Counted from the stretch's first letter, positions 7,305 through 15,893 are shown. The stretch is DNA of 64,000 nucleotides from Pedobacter xixiisoli (GCF_900215335.1 NZ_OCMT01000001.1:62001-126000); one strand, 5' to 3'. The notes: generated from the sequence alone by a model not told the origin. Program-made: numbers and translations.

Positions 7305-9578
7305 ATGAAAAATATCCTACTTATCTTTGGTCTCCTTTGTTTGTTAATGAACTCTTTTGCGCAAGAAATTGTACTGAAAGGCAAGGTTGAAAGTAATGGA
7401 ATTGCCGTGCCTAAAGTAAATTTGCGTTTGGTTGAATTACAACGTTCAACACAATCCAACGTAGAAGGAGAGTTTGGTTTTACTGCATTAAAGGCTGGTA
7501 GTTATCAGATTAGGATTACCGCAATTGGTTATAAACCGCAAGTAAGTAAGATTGATATTTCATCAGATACTGTATTGATTTTCAGTTTAGTGGAACAGAA
7601 GGAAGATTTAAAAGAAGTGGTGATTACTGGAACACAGAAGGAAGTAAATAGATTGGAAAGCCCAGTTCCTGTTGAGATTTACACGGCGAAGTTCTTCCAG
7701 AAAAATCCAACACCAAGTATTTTTGATGCATTGCAGAATATCAATGGGGTACGTCCGCAATTGAACTGTAATATCTGTAATACTGGAGATATTCACATCA
7801 ATGGTTTAGAAGGACCATATACGATGGTAATGATTGATGGAATGCCAATAGTGAGTAGCCTTTCTACCGTTTACGGTTTGTCTGGTATCCCGAATTCTTT
7901 GGTGGAAAGGGTGGAAGTGGTTAAGGGTCCAGCTTCTTCTTTATATGGTAGTGAAGCGGTAGGCGGTTTAATCAATATCATCACCAAAGATGTAAATAAA
8001 GCCCCTTCCTTAAGTGCAGATTTTATGACAACAAGCTATCTGGAGCATAATCTAGATTTGGGCTTTAAAGCTAAAATTCACCCAAAAGTGAATGTGCTAA
8101 CTGGAATAAATTATTTTAAGTACGGCAACAAAGTAGACTATAATCATGATAATTTTACTGATGTTACGCTGCAAGACCGTATTTCTGTTTTCCAAAAATG
8201 GAATTTCAGTAGAAAAGAAAAGCGTTTGTTTTCTTTAGCTGGAAGGTTTTTATATGAGGATAGATGGGGCGGAGAAATGAAATGGAGCAAACAATATAGA
8301 GGTGGTGATGAAGTTTACGGTGAAAGTATTTACACCAAACGTTTCGAGTTATTGGGGAACTACCAGCTGCCTGTTAAAGAAAAGATGTTCTTCTCTTTTT
8401 CATTGACTAGCCACAATCAGGATAGTCGTTACGGTACCACCTCGTACATTGCCAGACAAAACATTGCTTTCTCTCAGCTCACTTGGGATAAGAAAATCAA
8501 TAACCACGATTTGCTTTTTGGTACTGCTTTCCGATATACTTACTATGATGATAATACGACGGCAACTTTTTCACAGGTTCGAGGTAACACTCCTGAAAAT
8601 ACCTACTTGCCAGGTTTGTTTGTACAAGATGAGATCAAGTTGGCTCAAAAGCATTCGGTATTGTTAGGCATGCGTTACGATTATAATTCTAACCACGGAA
8701 ATATTTTCACACCACGCTTTGCTTATAAAGTCAATTTTGATGAAACGAGTATTTTAAGGCTAAATGCTGGAACTGGCTTTAGGGTAGTGAATATTTTTAC
8801 GGAAGACCATGCGGCTTTAACAGGAGCTAGAGATGTAGTCATAGAAAACGATTTGAAGCCTGATAAAACTTACAATGTCAATCTAAATTACTTAAAGAAG
8901 CTTTATGCTACCAACGGTAATATTTTTACGTTTGATGTATCTGCTTTTTATACGCATTTCACTAACCGCATTGTGGCAGATTACGAAACGAATACCACTC
9001 AAATTAGATACGATAATTTAAGCGGTTATGCCGTAAGCAAAGGCTTAACTGGAAATTTGGATGTTAGCTTAAATTTTGGTTTGAAATTGAATGCTGGTAT
9101 TACTTTGCAGGATGTAGGTTTGGTGGAAGAAGGTATAAAAACGCAGCAAATACTAACAGAGAAATGGATGGGAACTTGGTCGGTTTCTTATCTTATTAAC
9201 AAGCTGAATTTAGGCATTGACTACACTGGAAACATTTATGGACCAATGCGCTTGCCTTTGTTGAACGAATTTGATCCACGCCAACCGTATTCGCAAGTTT
9301 GGAGTTTGCAGAATATTCAGTTCACCTATCGTGGGTTTAAGAATTTAGAAGTTTACGGCGGCGTAAAAAACTTGCTGAACTTTAAGCCAACTCGAAATAA
9401 TCCTTTTATTATTTCCAGGGCTAATGATCCTTTTGATAAACAGGTGCAATTTGATGCTAATGGAAATGCAATGGCGACACCAAATAATCCTTACGGATTG
9501 ACTTTTGACCCGAGTTATGTGTATGCACCAAATCAAGGGATTAGAGGTTTCTTTGGTTTAAGGTATAATTTGAGGTAG
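7305..9578 (+). CDS. TonB-dependent outer-membrane receptor, predicted member of the MntR-type metal regulon
   Basis: A 757-residue receptor. A signal peptide (residues 1-20, ending SFAQ) is followed by a carboxypeptidase-regulatory-like Ig fold (about 21-105), a plug domain (about 110-225, with INGLEGPYTMVMIDGMPI and VEVVKGPASSLYGSEAVGG) and a 22-strand barrel ending GIRGFFGLRYNLR. The plug contains C155-N-I-C158, a Cys pair that could bind a metal or form a disulfide. Such proteins take up scarce ligands using TonB energy. No ligand can be read from the protein alone, but the operator at 7264-7279 is identical to the one before the MntR-like/Nramp operon. Manganese, or possibly iron, is therefore the best guess. 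It appears monocistronic; repeat palindromes follow the stop. Confidence 0.88.
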   Translation: MKNILLIFGLLCLLMNSFAQEIVLKGKVESNGIAVPKVNLRLVELQRSTQSNVEGEFGFTALKAGSYQIRITAIGYKPQVSKIDISSDTVLIFSLVEQKEDLKEVVITGTQKEVNRLESPVPVEIYTAKFFQKNPTPSIFDALQNINGVRPQLNCNICNTGDIHINGLEGPYTMVMIDGMPIVSSLSTVYGLSGIPNSLVERVEVVKGPASSLYGSEAVGGLINIITKDVNKAPSLSADFMTTSYLEHNLDLGFKAKIHPKVNVLTGINYFKYGNKVDYNHDNFTDVTLQDRISVFQKWNFSRKEKRLFSLAGRFLYEDRWGGEMKWSKQYRGGDEVYGESIYTKRFELLGNYQLPVKEKMFFSFSLTSHNQDSRYGTTSYIARQNIAFSQLTWDKKINNHDLLFGTAFRYTYYDDNTTATFSQVRGNTPENTYLPGLFVQDEIKLAQKHSVLLGMRYDYNSNHGNIFTPRFAYKVNFDETSILRLNAGTGFRVVNIFTEDHAALTGARDVVIENDLKPDKTYNVNLNYLKKLYATNGNIFTFDVSAFYTHFTNRIVADYETNTTQIRYDNLSGYAVSKGLTGNLDVSLNFGLKLNAGITLQDVGLVEEGIKTQQILTEKWMGTWSVSYLINKLNLGIDYTGNIYGPMRLPLLNEFDPRQPYSQVWSLQNIQFTYRGFKNLEVYGGVKNLLNFKPTRNNPFIISRANDPFDKQVQFDANGNAMATPNNPYGLTFDPSYVYAPNQGIRGFFGLRYNLR

Positions 9579-9588
9579 AGCTTGGGCA

Positions 9589-9653
9589 CGGATTAAAAAT
9601 CCGCCGATAGGGCTTCCAGATTGCAAATCTGTAAGAGCTAAGGTTGCAAATCC
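9589..9653. repeat. three small palindromes of the GGATT(N)AATCC family
   Basis: CGGATTAAAAATCCG (9589-9603), CAGATTGCAAATCTG (9617-9631) and a degraded copy at 9642-9653. They lie between convergent genes and may help end transcription from both sides. Confidence 0.55.
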
Positions 9654-9684
9654 GAAGAGTATAAAGAGTTAGATTTACAGCGTT

Positions 9685-10623
9685 TTATTTTGATATGCTC
9701 ACTTGTATGCCAGTTACAGGAAGTTCGGTTACTATTGTATCAAATAGATTTGCCTGATAAATTTTGTCGGGGCCATTTATGTTTTTAAAACTTGAAAAAT
9801 AGATTTTATCCTGATTGTCAATCCAGAAATAGTTGGTGTACATTCCTTTTTTAGAAATACGACTCACTCTCTTTGTTTTCAAATTATAGCAGAATATAGC
9901 ATTGGATGGCTCTTTTAATCCTTCAATATATTCGGGAATTCCGGCTTCGAAAATTAAATTCTCAGTGTTAGAAGTAAGCCAAAAACGCGTTGAACTCGAA
10001 AGAAAGTACTTGTCTCCAAATATTTGTGTTAAGTTATATTGTTTGATTATTTTTCCTTCTAAATCAAACTTATACAAGGTTTCTAAATCATGGACAAAAA
10101 CGAACTTTCCATCTTGAGTCCATGTCGGTCCATATAATGCAAGATCTGTATTTATCGATAGAATTTTTAGACCCGAACCATTTGGTTTGATTATACCTAT
10201 TTGCCAATTATTTTTCATAATTGAAAAAACTATGTATTCTCCTGTTGGAGACCAGATTGGACCATAATGATTTTTATTATCAATATGCAAGTCTTTTTTT
10301 ATTGAGTCTTCTGTGCTTATTAGCTTAATTATTCTTGGGTAATAATAAAAATCTTTGTCAGGTATGGTTAAATATTCTGTGTACGCTATCCATTTCCCAT
10401 CGGGAGAAATGCAAGGATCAAAACCTTCCACGAGCTTGGTAGTCTTTTTTATATTGAAGTCATAGTAACTTACATGTTTGTCATCTTGAAAGGCTAATTT
10501 TCGATGGTCTTTTTCGATACTGTTTGATGAATTTTTGTGATTTTCAGATATTCTGGTACTTCTTTTACAAGAAATGTTAATGGAAATAAAGAATGTAATT
10601 ATGTACAATGCTGTTAGCTTCAT
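9685..10623 (-). CDS. lipoprotein with TolB-like beta-propeller repeats
   Basis: A 312-residue protein with a lipoprotein signal (residues 1-19, lipobox ending ISC, Cys19). The mature part carries WD40/PD40-type blades: DPCISPDGKWIAYTE, YGPIWSPTGEYIVFS and YGPTWTQDGKFVFVHD. These are the signatures of TolB-type propellers, which usually bind proteins or peptides in the periplasm. No enzymatic motif is seen and the function is unknown. It points toward the TonB receptor and is convergent with it. A TolB role in the Tol-Pal complex is unlikely, because the protein lacks the TolB N-terminal domain. Confidence 0.7.
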   Translation of the reverse strand: MKLTALYIITFFISINISCKRSTRISENHKNSSNSIEKDHRKLAFQDDKHVSYYDFNIKKTTKLVEGFDPCISPDGKWIAYTEYLTIPDKDFYYYPRIIKLISTEDSIKKDLHIDNKNHYGPIWSPTGEYIVFSIMKNNWQIGIIKPNGSGLKILSINTDLALYGPTWTQDGKFVFVHDLETLYKFDLEGKIIKQYNLTQIFGDKYFLSSSTRFWLTSNTENLIFEAGIPEYIEGLKEPSNAIFCYNLKTKRVSRISKKGMYTNYFWIDNQDKIYFSSFKNINGPDKIYQANLFDTIVTELPVTGIQVSISK

Positions 10624-10650
10624 ATTTGTTTATTAAATGATAGTGCTGAA

Positions 10651-11136
10651 TCAAGGCCTATCTCTTCCAATAAAACGATTCTTACCTAGCAAAAAGCCAA
10701 TCGTTTTTTCTATGTTTTCTGCTATGCTTTTTTCAGATTTTAGAAAGGAGATATATTTGATGATTTCTTTTTGTTTTGATGGTGACAACTGTTCGAATAT
10801 AGCTTTAGCGGTTGGATTTTCGTCTAGTGCTTTTACCAATTTCGGAGGTGGAGTTAAAGTTCGGTCTGTGGTGTCGACTTTAATTTCGATACTTATTTCT
10901 TCTCTAATTCGTTTCGGAGAGTTTTTTAGCATCGTAGTATTAATATACAAACGCCATTCGCCTTGGTATTTTACTAAAGTTTGAGTGTACGCTTTTTTGT
11001 TAATTTCACCACAGACAGGTATCTGTCCTTTATCTTTGCCGTACTCCAAAAAAAGCTGTTTCAATATCTCCTCTGGTATAAACACAAAAGGATTTATGCC
11101 GATAATTTCTAAAACTGCAGTGAATTGATGCTTCAA
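10651..11136 (-). CDS. DUF1905 / YdeI (OmpD-associated) family protein
   Basis: A 161-residue cytoplasmic protein. The N-terminal DUF1905 beta-barrel domain (residues 1-95) begins KHQFTAVLEIIGINPFVFIPEE. The C-terminal helical YdeI/OmdA segment (about 100-158) includes PPPKLVKALDENPTAKAIFEQLSPSKQKEI-type sequence. Proteins with this pair of domains are common in Bacteroidota; their role is not established and the OmpD link is historical. The gene stops 27 bp before the lipoprotein start at 10623, so both may be read from one promoter upstream of 11136. Confidence 0.75.
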   Translation of the reverse strand: MKHQFTAVLEIIGINPFVFIPEEILKQLFLEYGKDKGQIPVCGEINKKAYTQTLVKYQGEWRLYINTTMLKNSPKRIREEISIEIKVDTTDRTLTPPPKLVKALDENPTAKAIFEQLSPSKQKEIIKYISFLKSEKSIAENIEKTIGFLLGKNRFIGRDRP

Positions 11137-11347
11137 TTTTTTGAATTAAGGATTGCTCAAATTTATTGAATTTTAGCAATGTTTTTTGTTCTCTAAACCC
11201 GATTGAAGTGTAATCCTTTCTATTGTAGATACAAACTTCGTAAGGTTCAAAACTTGCGAAGTATTAAGACGTAGGGTTCACAAAAGATTCAAACGAAAAG
11301 CGGGACTATCATTAAATAGTATCACTGAAACTGCTTTTCAAAATAAA
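11137..11347. other. intergenic stretch with degraded repeats
   Basis: Between two minus-strand genes. It holds an imperfect hairpin around AACTTCGTAAG...CTTGCGAAGT (about 11225-11260) and a fragment AGCGGGACTATC (from 11298) related to the larger repeat at 49309 and 58658. No coding ORF or clear promoter was found. Confidence 0.4.
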
Positions 11348-13210
11348 TTATCGCACAATCAAAACCGGAATATCCACTTTGTGCCTTACAGAATCTACCG
11401 TTGTGCCAAATATCAAGTCTTTTAAACCCTTATGTCCGTGAGCGCCCATCACTAAAAGCTCCAATTCATTTGAATTACTGATTTCGGCGATTGACTTTGC
11501 AGTGCCTCCAAAACCTATGTGCGGTGTAGCGTTGTAACCTAAATCTGCTAGGTTTTCCTGATATTTCTTCAAATTGTCGATGTCTGATTGCGTTTCGTGG
11601 TCCATTGCTGTTTTACCGTGATAGCGAGCCGCTGCGGTTTCTACTACGTGAATTAGATAGTAGTGAGCATCTTTCCCGCCCTGAATTAAGGCATGGCGAA
11701 TCGTTTTTCTATCATGCTCTGAGAAATCTACGGTAATGCCAATTTTCTGATAGTTGATTTTTTCTACATGACCAATCGCCAAGGCATCGCCATGCGGTAC
11801 ATTGCCAATTCGTTGTTTTTTGCCAACAAATGGATAGATGAAAATGTAACCCAAAAGGAGGGCAATAAGAATAGTGGCAGGTAGTACAATAACATAAATG
11901 TACCAAGCATCATGAGATTCCGTCATCCAACCAGCAATTTCTTCGATCACCAATTTGATATTAAGTGCAACAATAACAGCAGCACTTAGCCAAGCCAATA
12001 TTTTTACCCAAGGTTTGATGGCAAACTCCTTCATCTCTTTTTTATCAGAGTTGAGGTGTATTAATGGAATTACAGCAAATCCTAACTGTAAACTCAGCAC
12101 CACCTGACTTAAAATCAACAGTCCGCCCAAGGCATCATCACCAAAATATAAGATTGTAAAGAAAGCAGGTACTATTGCCAACAGTCGGGTAATGAGTCGG
12201 CGTAACCACGGCTGAATTCTTAAATTTAAATGACCTTCCATTACAATTTGCCCGGCTAGGGTACCTGTAACCGTAGAGCTTTGTCCGGCGGCAATTAAGG
12301 CAATGGCAAATAGGGCAGGAGCAACGCTGCCAAATATATTAGAAAGTAATTCGTGGGCATCTTGTATTTCTGCAACTTCGTGGAAACCGTTTTTGTAGAA
12401 GGCTGCGGCGGCTAAAATTAAAATGGCTGCGTTGACAAAAAAAGCTAAATTTAGTGCAACTGCAGTATCAATAAAATTGAATTTGATGGCTTCCTTAATA
12501 CCTTTGCTGTCTCTTTCGAACTTTCTGGTTTGTACCAGCGATGAATGCAAGTAAAGATTGTGGGGCATCACGGTGGCACCAATAATACCGATAGCAATGT
12601 AAAGCGCTTCGCCACCTAACATAGAAGGTTCAAAACCTTTGGCAATTTCTTTCAAAGATGGTTCTACAATGAACATCTCCACTAAGAAAGAGAGGCCTAC
12701 AATAAACACCATGGACACAATAAAAGCCTCCATTTTGCGCATGCCTTTATTAAGCAAGAAGAGTAAAAGAACGGTGTCAAAAATGGTGATGGAAATCCCC
12801 CAAATGAGCGGTAAGCCGAAAAGCAGGTTTAAACCAATCGCCATCCCGATAATTTCTGCCAAATCACAAGCGATGATAGCGGTTTGTGCCAATACAAATA
12901 ATGGGAAATTAACCCATTTTGGATAGGTGTTTCTCGAAGCTTGCGCTAAATCCAATCCTCTTACGATGCCCAAACGAGCACTTAACGATTGCAAAAGCAG
13001 TGCGATAAGGTTCGACATGAGTAGCACCCAAATGAGCTGATACCCGAATTTACTACCGCCAGCGATATCTGTAGCCCAGTTTCCAGGGTCCATGTAGCCC
13101 ACACTTACCAAGTATGCCGGACCTAAGAACGCCAAAATTCTCCGCCAACCTTTTTTCTCGTTGGTAGCTACACTTTGATGTACTTCGCTTAGGGATTGCT
13201 TCTCTGCCAT
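11348..13210 (-). CDS. mntH: Nramp-family divalent metal transporter fused to a universal stress protein domain
   Basis: A 620-residue fusion. Residues about 25-460 form an Nramp/MntH proton-coupled Mn2+/Fe2+ importer with the metal-binding motifs DPGN (41-44) and MPHN (215-218) and about 11-12 membrane segments. Residues about 487-620 are a UspA domain with the ATP-binding pattern G-x2-G-x9-G-T (GAHGHKGLKDLIFGT). Bacterial MntH proteins are usually about 410-450 residues, so the USP tail is an addition. Its start codon shares one base with the stop of the MntR-like gene upstream (TAATG), so the two are translated from one message under the operator at 13885-13900. The USP domain may gate transport by ATP or stress signals; that is inference. 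Manganese is preferred over iron because of the regulator's residues. Confidence 0.93.
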   Translation of the reverse strand: MAEKQSLSEVHQSVATNEKKGWRRILAFLGPAYLVSVGYMDPGNWATDIAGGSKFGYQLIWVLLMSNLIALLLQSLSARLGIVRGLDLAQASRNTYPKWVNFPLFVLAQTAIIACDLAEIIGMAIGLNLLFGLPLIWGISITIFDTVLLLFLLNKGMRKMEAFIVSMVFIVGLSFLVEMFIVEPSLKEIAKGFEPSMLGGEALYIAIGIIGATVMPHNLYLHSSLVQTRKFERDSKGIKEAIKFNFIDTAVALNLAFFVNAAILILAAAAFYKNGFHEVAEIQDAHELLSNIFGSVAPALFAIALIAAGQSSTVTGTLAGQIVMEGHLNLRIQPWLRRLITRLLAIVPAFFTILYFGDDALGGLLILSQVVLSLQLGFAVIPLIHLNSDKKEMKEFAIKPWVKILAWLSAAVIVALNIKLVIEEIAGWMTESHDAWYIYVIVLPATILIALLLGYIFIYPFVGKKQRIGNVPHGDALAIGHVEKINYQKIGITVDFSEHDRKTIRHALIQGGKDAHYYLIHVVETAAARYHGKTAMDHETQSDIDNLKKYQENLADLGYNATPHIGFGGTAKSIAEISNSNELELLVMGAHGHKGLKDLIFGTTVDSVRHKVDIPVLIVR

Positions 13211-13863
13211 TAGTTCTTGGTAATTAAAATGTGTTTGGCTACTTCTCTGCTGATATTCATTTTTTGTTGCTCAACTAATAATTCTACTGAGCCGTCGAAC
13301 TCTAAAACTTCTATGATTTCTATACGTTTTCCTAAGGTTAAGCCAAGTTTTTCTAAATGTTTAAGAAAAGTTGATGAATGCTCGCTTACGCCGGTTATAG
13401 TGCCCTTATCTTTAGGCTTTAGCTTACTTAACTTAGCAAAAGAAAGATCTGCAAAGTTTCCATATTTATCGGGAATGAGATCACCATGAGGGTCAACCTT
13501 CGGGAAATCCAAAAATTCATCTAAACGTTCAATTAATAAATTAGATTGAATGTGCTCTAGTTCTTCTGCAACATCATGTACTTCATCCCACTTAAAATTG
13601 AGCTTGTCTACCAAAAAAACTTCCCAAAGGCGATGCTTCCTAACAATATTGATAGCCGTTGATTTGCCTTTCTCCGTTAAGGTTACCCCTTGATACTTTA
13701 CATAATTAACCAATTCTTTGTCAGAAAGTTTCTTAAGCATGTCAGTTACTGATGCTGCTTTGGTCTGTATACGCTCTGCAATAGCATTAGTTAGCACTGG
13801 ATTACTAATTTCTGATAAATGGTAAATGATTTTCAGGTAGTTCTCTTCGGTATAAGATTGCAT
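13210..13863 (-). CDS. mntR: DtxR/MntR-family metal-dependent transcriptional repressor
   Basis: A 217-residue regulator. It has an N-terminal winged helix (about 1-65, with AIAERIQTKAASVTDMLKKL as recognition region), a dimerisation and metal domain (about 70-140), and a C-terminal SH3-like FeoA domain (about 145-215). At the metal site His77, Glu100, Glu103 and His104 match MntR His77, Glu99, Glu102 and His103. The Cys of iron-type DtxR is replaced by Glu100, which favours manganese. The position equal to MntR Asp8 or DtxR Met10 is Asn8, which fits neither type. An inverted repeat over its own promoter (13885-13900) implies autoregulation. It overlaps the transporter gene by one base, forming a two-gene operon. 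Confidence 0.9.
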   Translation of the reverse strand: MQSYTEENYLKIIYHLSEISNPVLTNAIAERIQTKAASVTDMLKKLSDKELVNYVKYQGVTLTEKGKSTAINIVRKHRLWEVFLVDKLNFKWDEVHDVAEELEHIQSNLLIERLDEFLDFPKVDPHGDLIPDKYGNFADLSFAKLSKLKPKDKGTITGVSEHSSTFLKHLEKLGLTLGKRIEIIEVLEFDGSVELLVEQQKMNISREVAKHILITKN

Positions 13864-13884
13864 TTTTGCTTTTCTAATTCATTA

Positions 13885-13900
13885 TTTAGACAAATCTAAA
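13885..13900 (-). promoter_or_regulatory. candidate MntR operator over the mntR-mntH promoter
   Basis: TTTAGACAAATCTAAA on the plus strand, that is TTTAGATTTGTCTAAA read in the direction of mntR. It contains TAGATTTG, a TAnnTTTG box, so repressor binding would block transcription. The box ends 27 nt before the mntR ATG. The site is identical over 20 bp to the one upstream of the TonB receptor (7264-7279). Confidence 0.72.
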
Positions 13901-13953
13901 AATTTATCTATAAAATTTTCGCTAAATTTTTACATTAATTTTAGAATAAAATT

Positions 13954-13983
13954 TTGCGAGTTAGCCTTCCTGTTATATCTTTG
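13954..13983 (+). promoter_or_regulatory. Bacteroidota-type promoter of the Lrp gene
   Basis: TTG (13954-13956), 19-bp spacer, TATCTTTG (13976-13983); a full consensus match. The box ends 22 nt before the ATG at 14006. Confidence 0.7.
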
Positions 13984-14005
13984 AGCAATTCAATCAAAAT
14001 AAGGT

Positions 14006-14476
14006 ATGGCATTAGAACTAGATAAAATCGATTTTAAAATCTTAAAATTATTGCAAGAAAATGGTAGGATTACCAATTTGCTTTTATCACAAGAAATAGG
14101 TTTATCTCCAGCGCCGACTTTGGAACGTGTTCGTAAGTTAGAAATGTCTGGTTACATTAAAAGTTACCACGCATTAGTTGATGAAGAAAAATTAGGTTTG
14201 GGTATCAAAACCTTCATCCAAATTCAGTTAGATTTCCATAAAAATAATACTATCCAAATCTTTTTAGACGAGGTAAACCAAATTAAAGAAGTAACTGAAT
14301 GCCATCACGTAACTGGTCAGGCAGATTTTTTATTGAAGGTTTACGTGAGTGATATCAAATCTTACGAGCGTTTAATTATGGATAAAATCAGTAAGATTTC
14401 CGTGGTGAAGACTTTCCAGACGATGATGATTATGTCTACGACGAAGAAAGAGCCAATTGTGCCTCTTGAGTATTAG
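14006..14476 (+). CDS. Lrp/AsnC family transcriptional regulator
   Basis: A 156-residue regulator. The N-terminal helix-turn-helix (about 1-60: LDKIDFKILKLLQENGRITN, then LSQEIGLSPAPTLERVRKLE) is joined to a RAM/ACT-like ligand-binding domain (about 68-150, with VTECHHVTGQADFLLKVYV). Family members sense amino acids and control amino-acid metabolism or transport. The specific effector is not readable from sequence. It is divergent from the mntR operon and preceded by a strong promoter. Downstream is the inverted-repeat-flanked GxxExxY gene on the opposite strand. Confidence 0.92.
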   Translation: MALELDKIDFKILKLLQENGRITNLLLSQEIGLSPAPTLERVRKLEMSGYIKSYHALVDEEKLGLGIKTFIQIQLDFHKNNTIQIFLDEVNQIKEVTECHHVTGQADFLLKVYVSDIKSYERLIMDKISKISVVKTFQTMMIMSTTKKEPIVPLEY

Positions 14477-14481
14477 TTTTT

Positions 14482-15006
14482 AACACCTTAGGTACCTTAG
14501 TTCACTTTAGAGTAAGTTTCGATATAATTCATTAACAAAAGTTTTCTTTCCATTATGAATGATGTTTGTGCAATTGAAATTTATAAGTAGTCCTTTGGGA
14601 GCATTAAGTAATTTCATGTACGTTAGTATTTGTGCTTCATAAATTGGATGCATGGTTTCTACTGATTTCAATTCTACTACCAAGCAATTTTCCACTAATA
14701 TATCTACTCTTAAAGCAGTATTAATAATCGTGTCTTTGTATTCGATATCAATAATATGTTCGGAGATATAAGAGATATTCCTTAGTTGTAATTCTCTTTC
14801 TAGACAGCGATGATAAACACTCTCTAATAATCCTGGACCAAGGCTTTTATGGATATCAATGCATGCACCGGTTATTTCATATTCCAAAGCGCTGATAAGC
14901 TTTTTAATTCAAATTGTTTTCCATTAGATATTTTCAAAAGATGTATATCTAATATAGAGAAAGACAATATAAAAAACTAAAATGTTCTAAGGTGTCTTAG
15001 GTGGTT
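14482..15006. mobile_element. possible small mobile cassette: GxxExxY gene between imperfect inverted repeats
   Basis: AACACCTTAGGTACCTTAG at 14482-14500 is matched in inverted orientation at 14987-15006 (CTAAGGTGTCTTAGGTGGTT) with three substitutions and one gap. The similarity continues inward over CTAAAGTGAACTAAGG versus CTAAAATGTTCTAAGG. The left repeat runs into the last codons of the gene. No target-site duplication is evident, so mobility is inference. Confidence 0.35.
14507..14887 (-). CDS. GxxExxY family protein
   Basis: A 126-residue protein with the family hallmark G-L-L-E-S-V-Y (in SLGPGLLESVYHRCLERELQ). It also has a PD-(D/E)xK-like core (RVDILVENCLVVELKSVE), suggesting a nuclease-type fold; a nuclease activity is not shown. 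Family proteins are around 120-130 residues, often occur in several copies per genome in Bacteroidota and other phyla, and are of unknown function. The ORF looks complete, starting MEYEITGACIDIHKSLGPG. It lies alone on the minus strand between an Lrp gene and ung, enclosed by imperfect inverted repeats, which hints at an independently moving unit. Confidence 0.8.
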   Translation of the reverse strand: MEYEITGACIDIHKSLGPGLLESVYHRCLERELQLRNISYISEHIIDIEYKDTIINTALRVDILVENCLVVELKSVETMHPIYEAQILTYMKLLNAPKGLLINFNCTNIIHNGKKTFVNELYRNLL

Positions 15007-15138
15007 ATTTGATATAGTGGTCAGGTATTAGGAGCTAGGTATCAGTCTTTCTTAGTAGCTGCTAATTTACAACGTAAAACTTACTACTTATAACTATGCA
15101 GGATAGGTGTCAGTTGTTTAGTTTTGGCCAGCGGCTTT

Positions 15139-15171
15139 CAATCGTAATTCGTAAATCTAAAATCGTAAATT
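15139..15171. repeat. copy of the CGTAAATCTAAAATCGTAA intergenic repeat
   Basis: AATCGTAATTCGTAAATCTAAAATCGTAAATT abuts the ung stop codon; I cite it by position. Other copies are at 27011-27062, 27487-27603 and 36151-36182. The preceding 15007-15138 holds low-complexity phrases and no gene. Confidence 0.5.
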
Positions 15172-15847
15172 AAACGATCTGCCAGTTAATCCCTTCTTTT
15201 CCTTCCTTTTTAAGGATTTCGTTAGTCTTGGAGAAAGGCTTTGAGCCGAAGAAACCGTTATAAGCAGAAAATGGCGATGGATGTGCAGAGCTAATAATGA
15301 AATGCTTGCTTTTGTCTATCAGTGCTTCCTTTTGCTTAGCGTAATTTCCCCACAGAATAAATATTATACCACTTCTTTTCTCCGAAAGCTCAGTAATTAC
15401 TTTATCGGTAAATTGCTCCCAGCCCCTTTTTTGATGCGAACCAGCCGTGTGTGCTCTAACAGTTAAAGTAGCATTAAGCAATAGCACTCCTTGGTCAGCC
15501 CAAGCGGTCAGCTCACCGTGGTTAGGAATTTTAAAATCTGTAAATTCATCCGCCAGTTCTTTGTAGATATTTTTAAGCGAGGGCGGAGGAACTACACCTT
15601 TTTGTACAGAGAAAGATAAACCGTGAGCCTGACCTACACCGTGATAAGGATCTTGTCCTAAAATCACCACTTTCACCTTTTCGAAAGGCGTGTGATTGAA
15701 AGCATTGAAAATATCAGCTCCCTTTGGATAAATTGTAAAGCCCGCTTGTTTTTCCTGCTGAAGAAAATCTTTCAGCGATTTCATGTAGGGTTTTTCAAAT
15801 TCTCCTTCCAGAACTTTAAACCAGCTAGGTTCTAAATCTACAGCCAT
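15170..15847 (-). CDS. ung: uracil-DNA glycosylase, family 1
   Basis: A 225-residue base-excision-repair enzyme that removes uracil from DNA. The water-activating loop GQDPYHGVGQAHGLSFS carries the catalytic Asp. The Leu-intercalation loop HPSPFSAYNGFFGSKPFSKTN carries the catalytic His. Uracil specificity residues (PPSLKNIYKEL, LLLNATLTVR) are present. Length is normal. It is followed upstream by a thioredoxin-like gene in the same direction (47 bp gap), which could be cotranscribed, though the two roles do not obviously relate. Confidence 0.96.
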   Translation of the reverse strand: MAVDLEPSWFKVLEGEFEKPYMKSLKDFLQQEKQAGFTIYPKGADIFNAFNHTPFEKVKVVILGQDPYHGVGQAHGLSFSVQKGVVPPPSLKNIYKELADEFTDFKIPNHGELTAWADQGVLLLNATLTVRAHTAGSHQKRGWEQFTDKVITELSEKRSGIIFILWGNYAKQKEALIDKSKHFIISSAHPSPFSAYNGFFGSKPFSKTNEILKKEGKEGINWQIV

Positions 15848-15893
15848 TTACAAAGTCAAAGCTTAAAAGTTAAAAATAAAAGATGTTGGTAGT

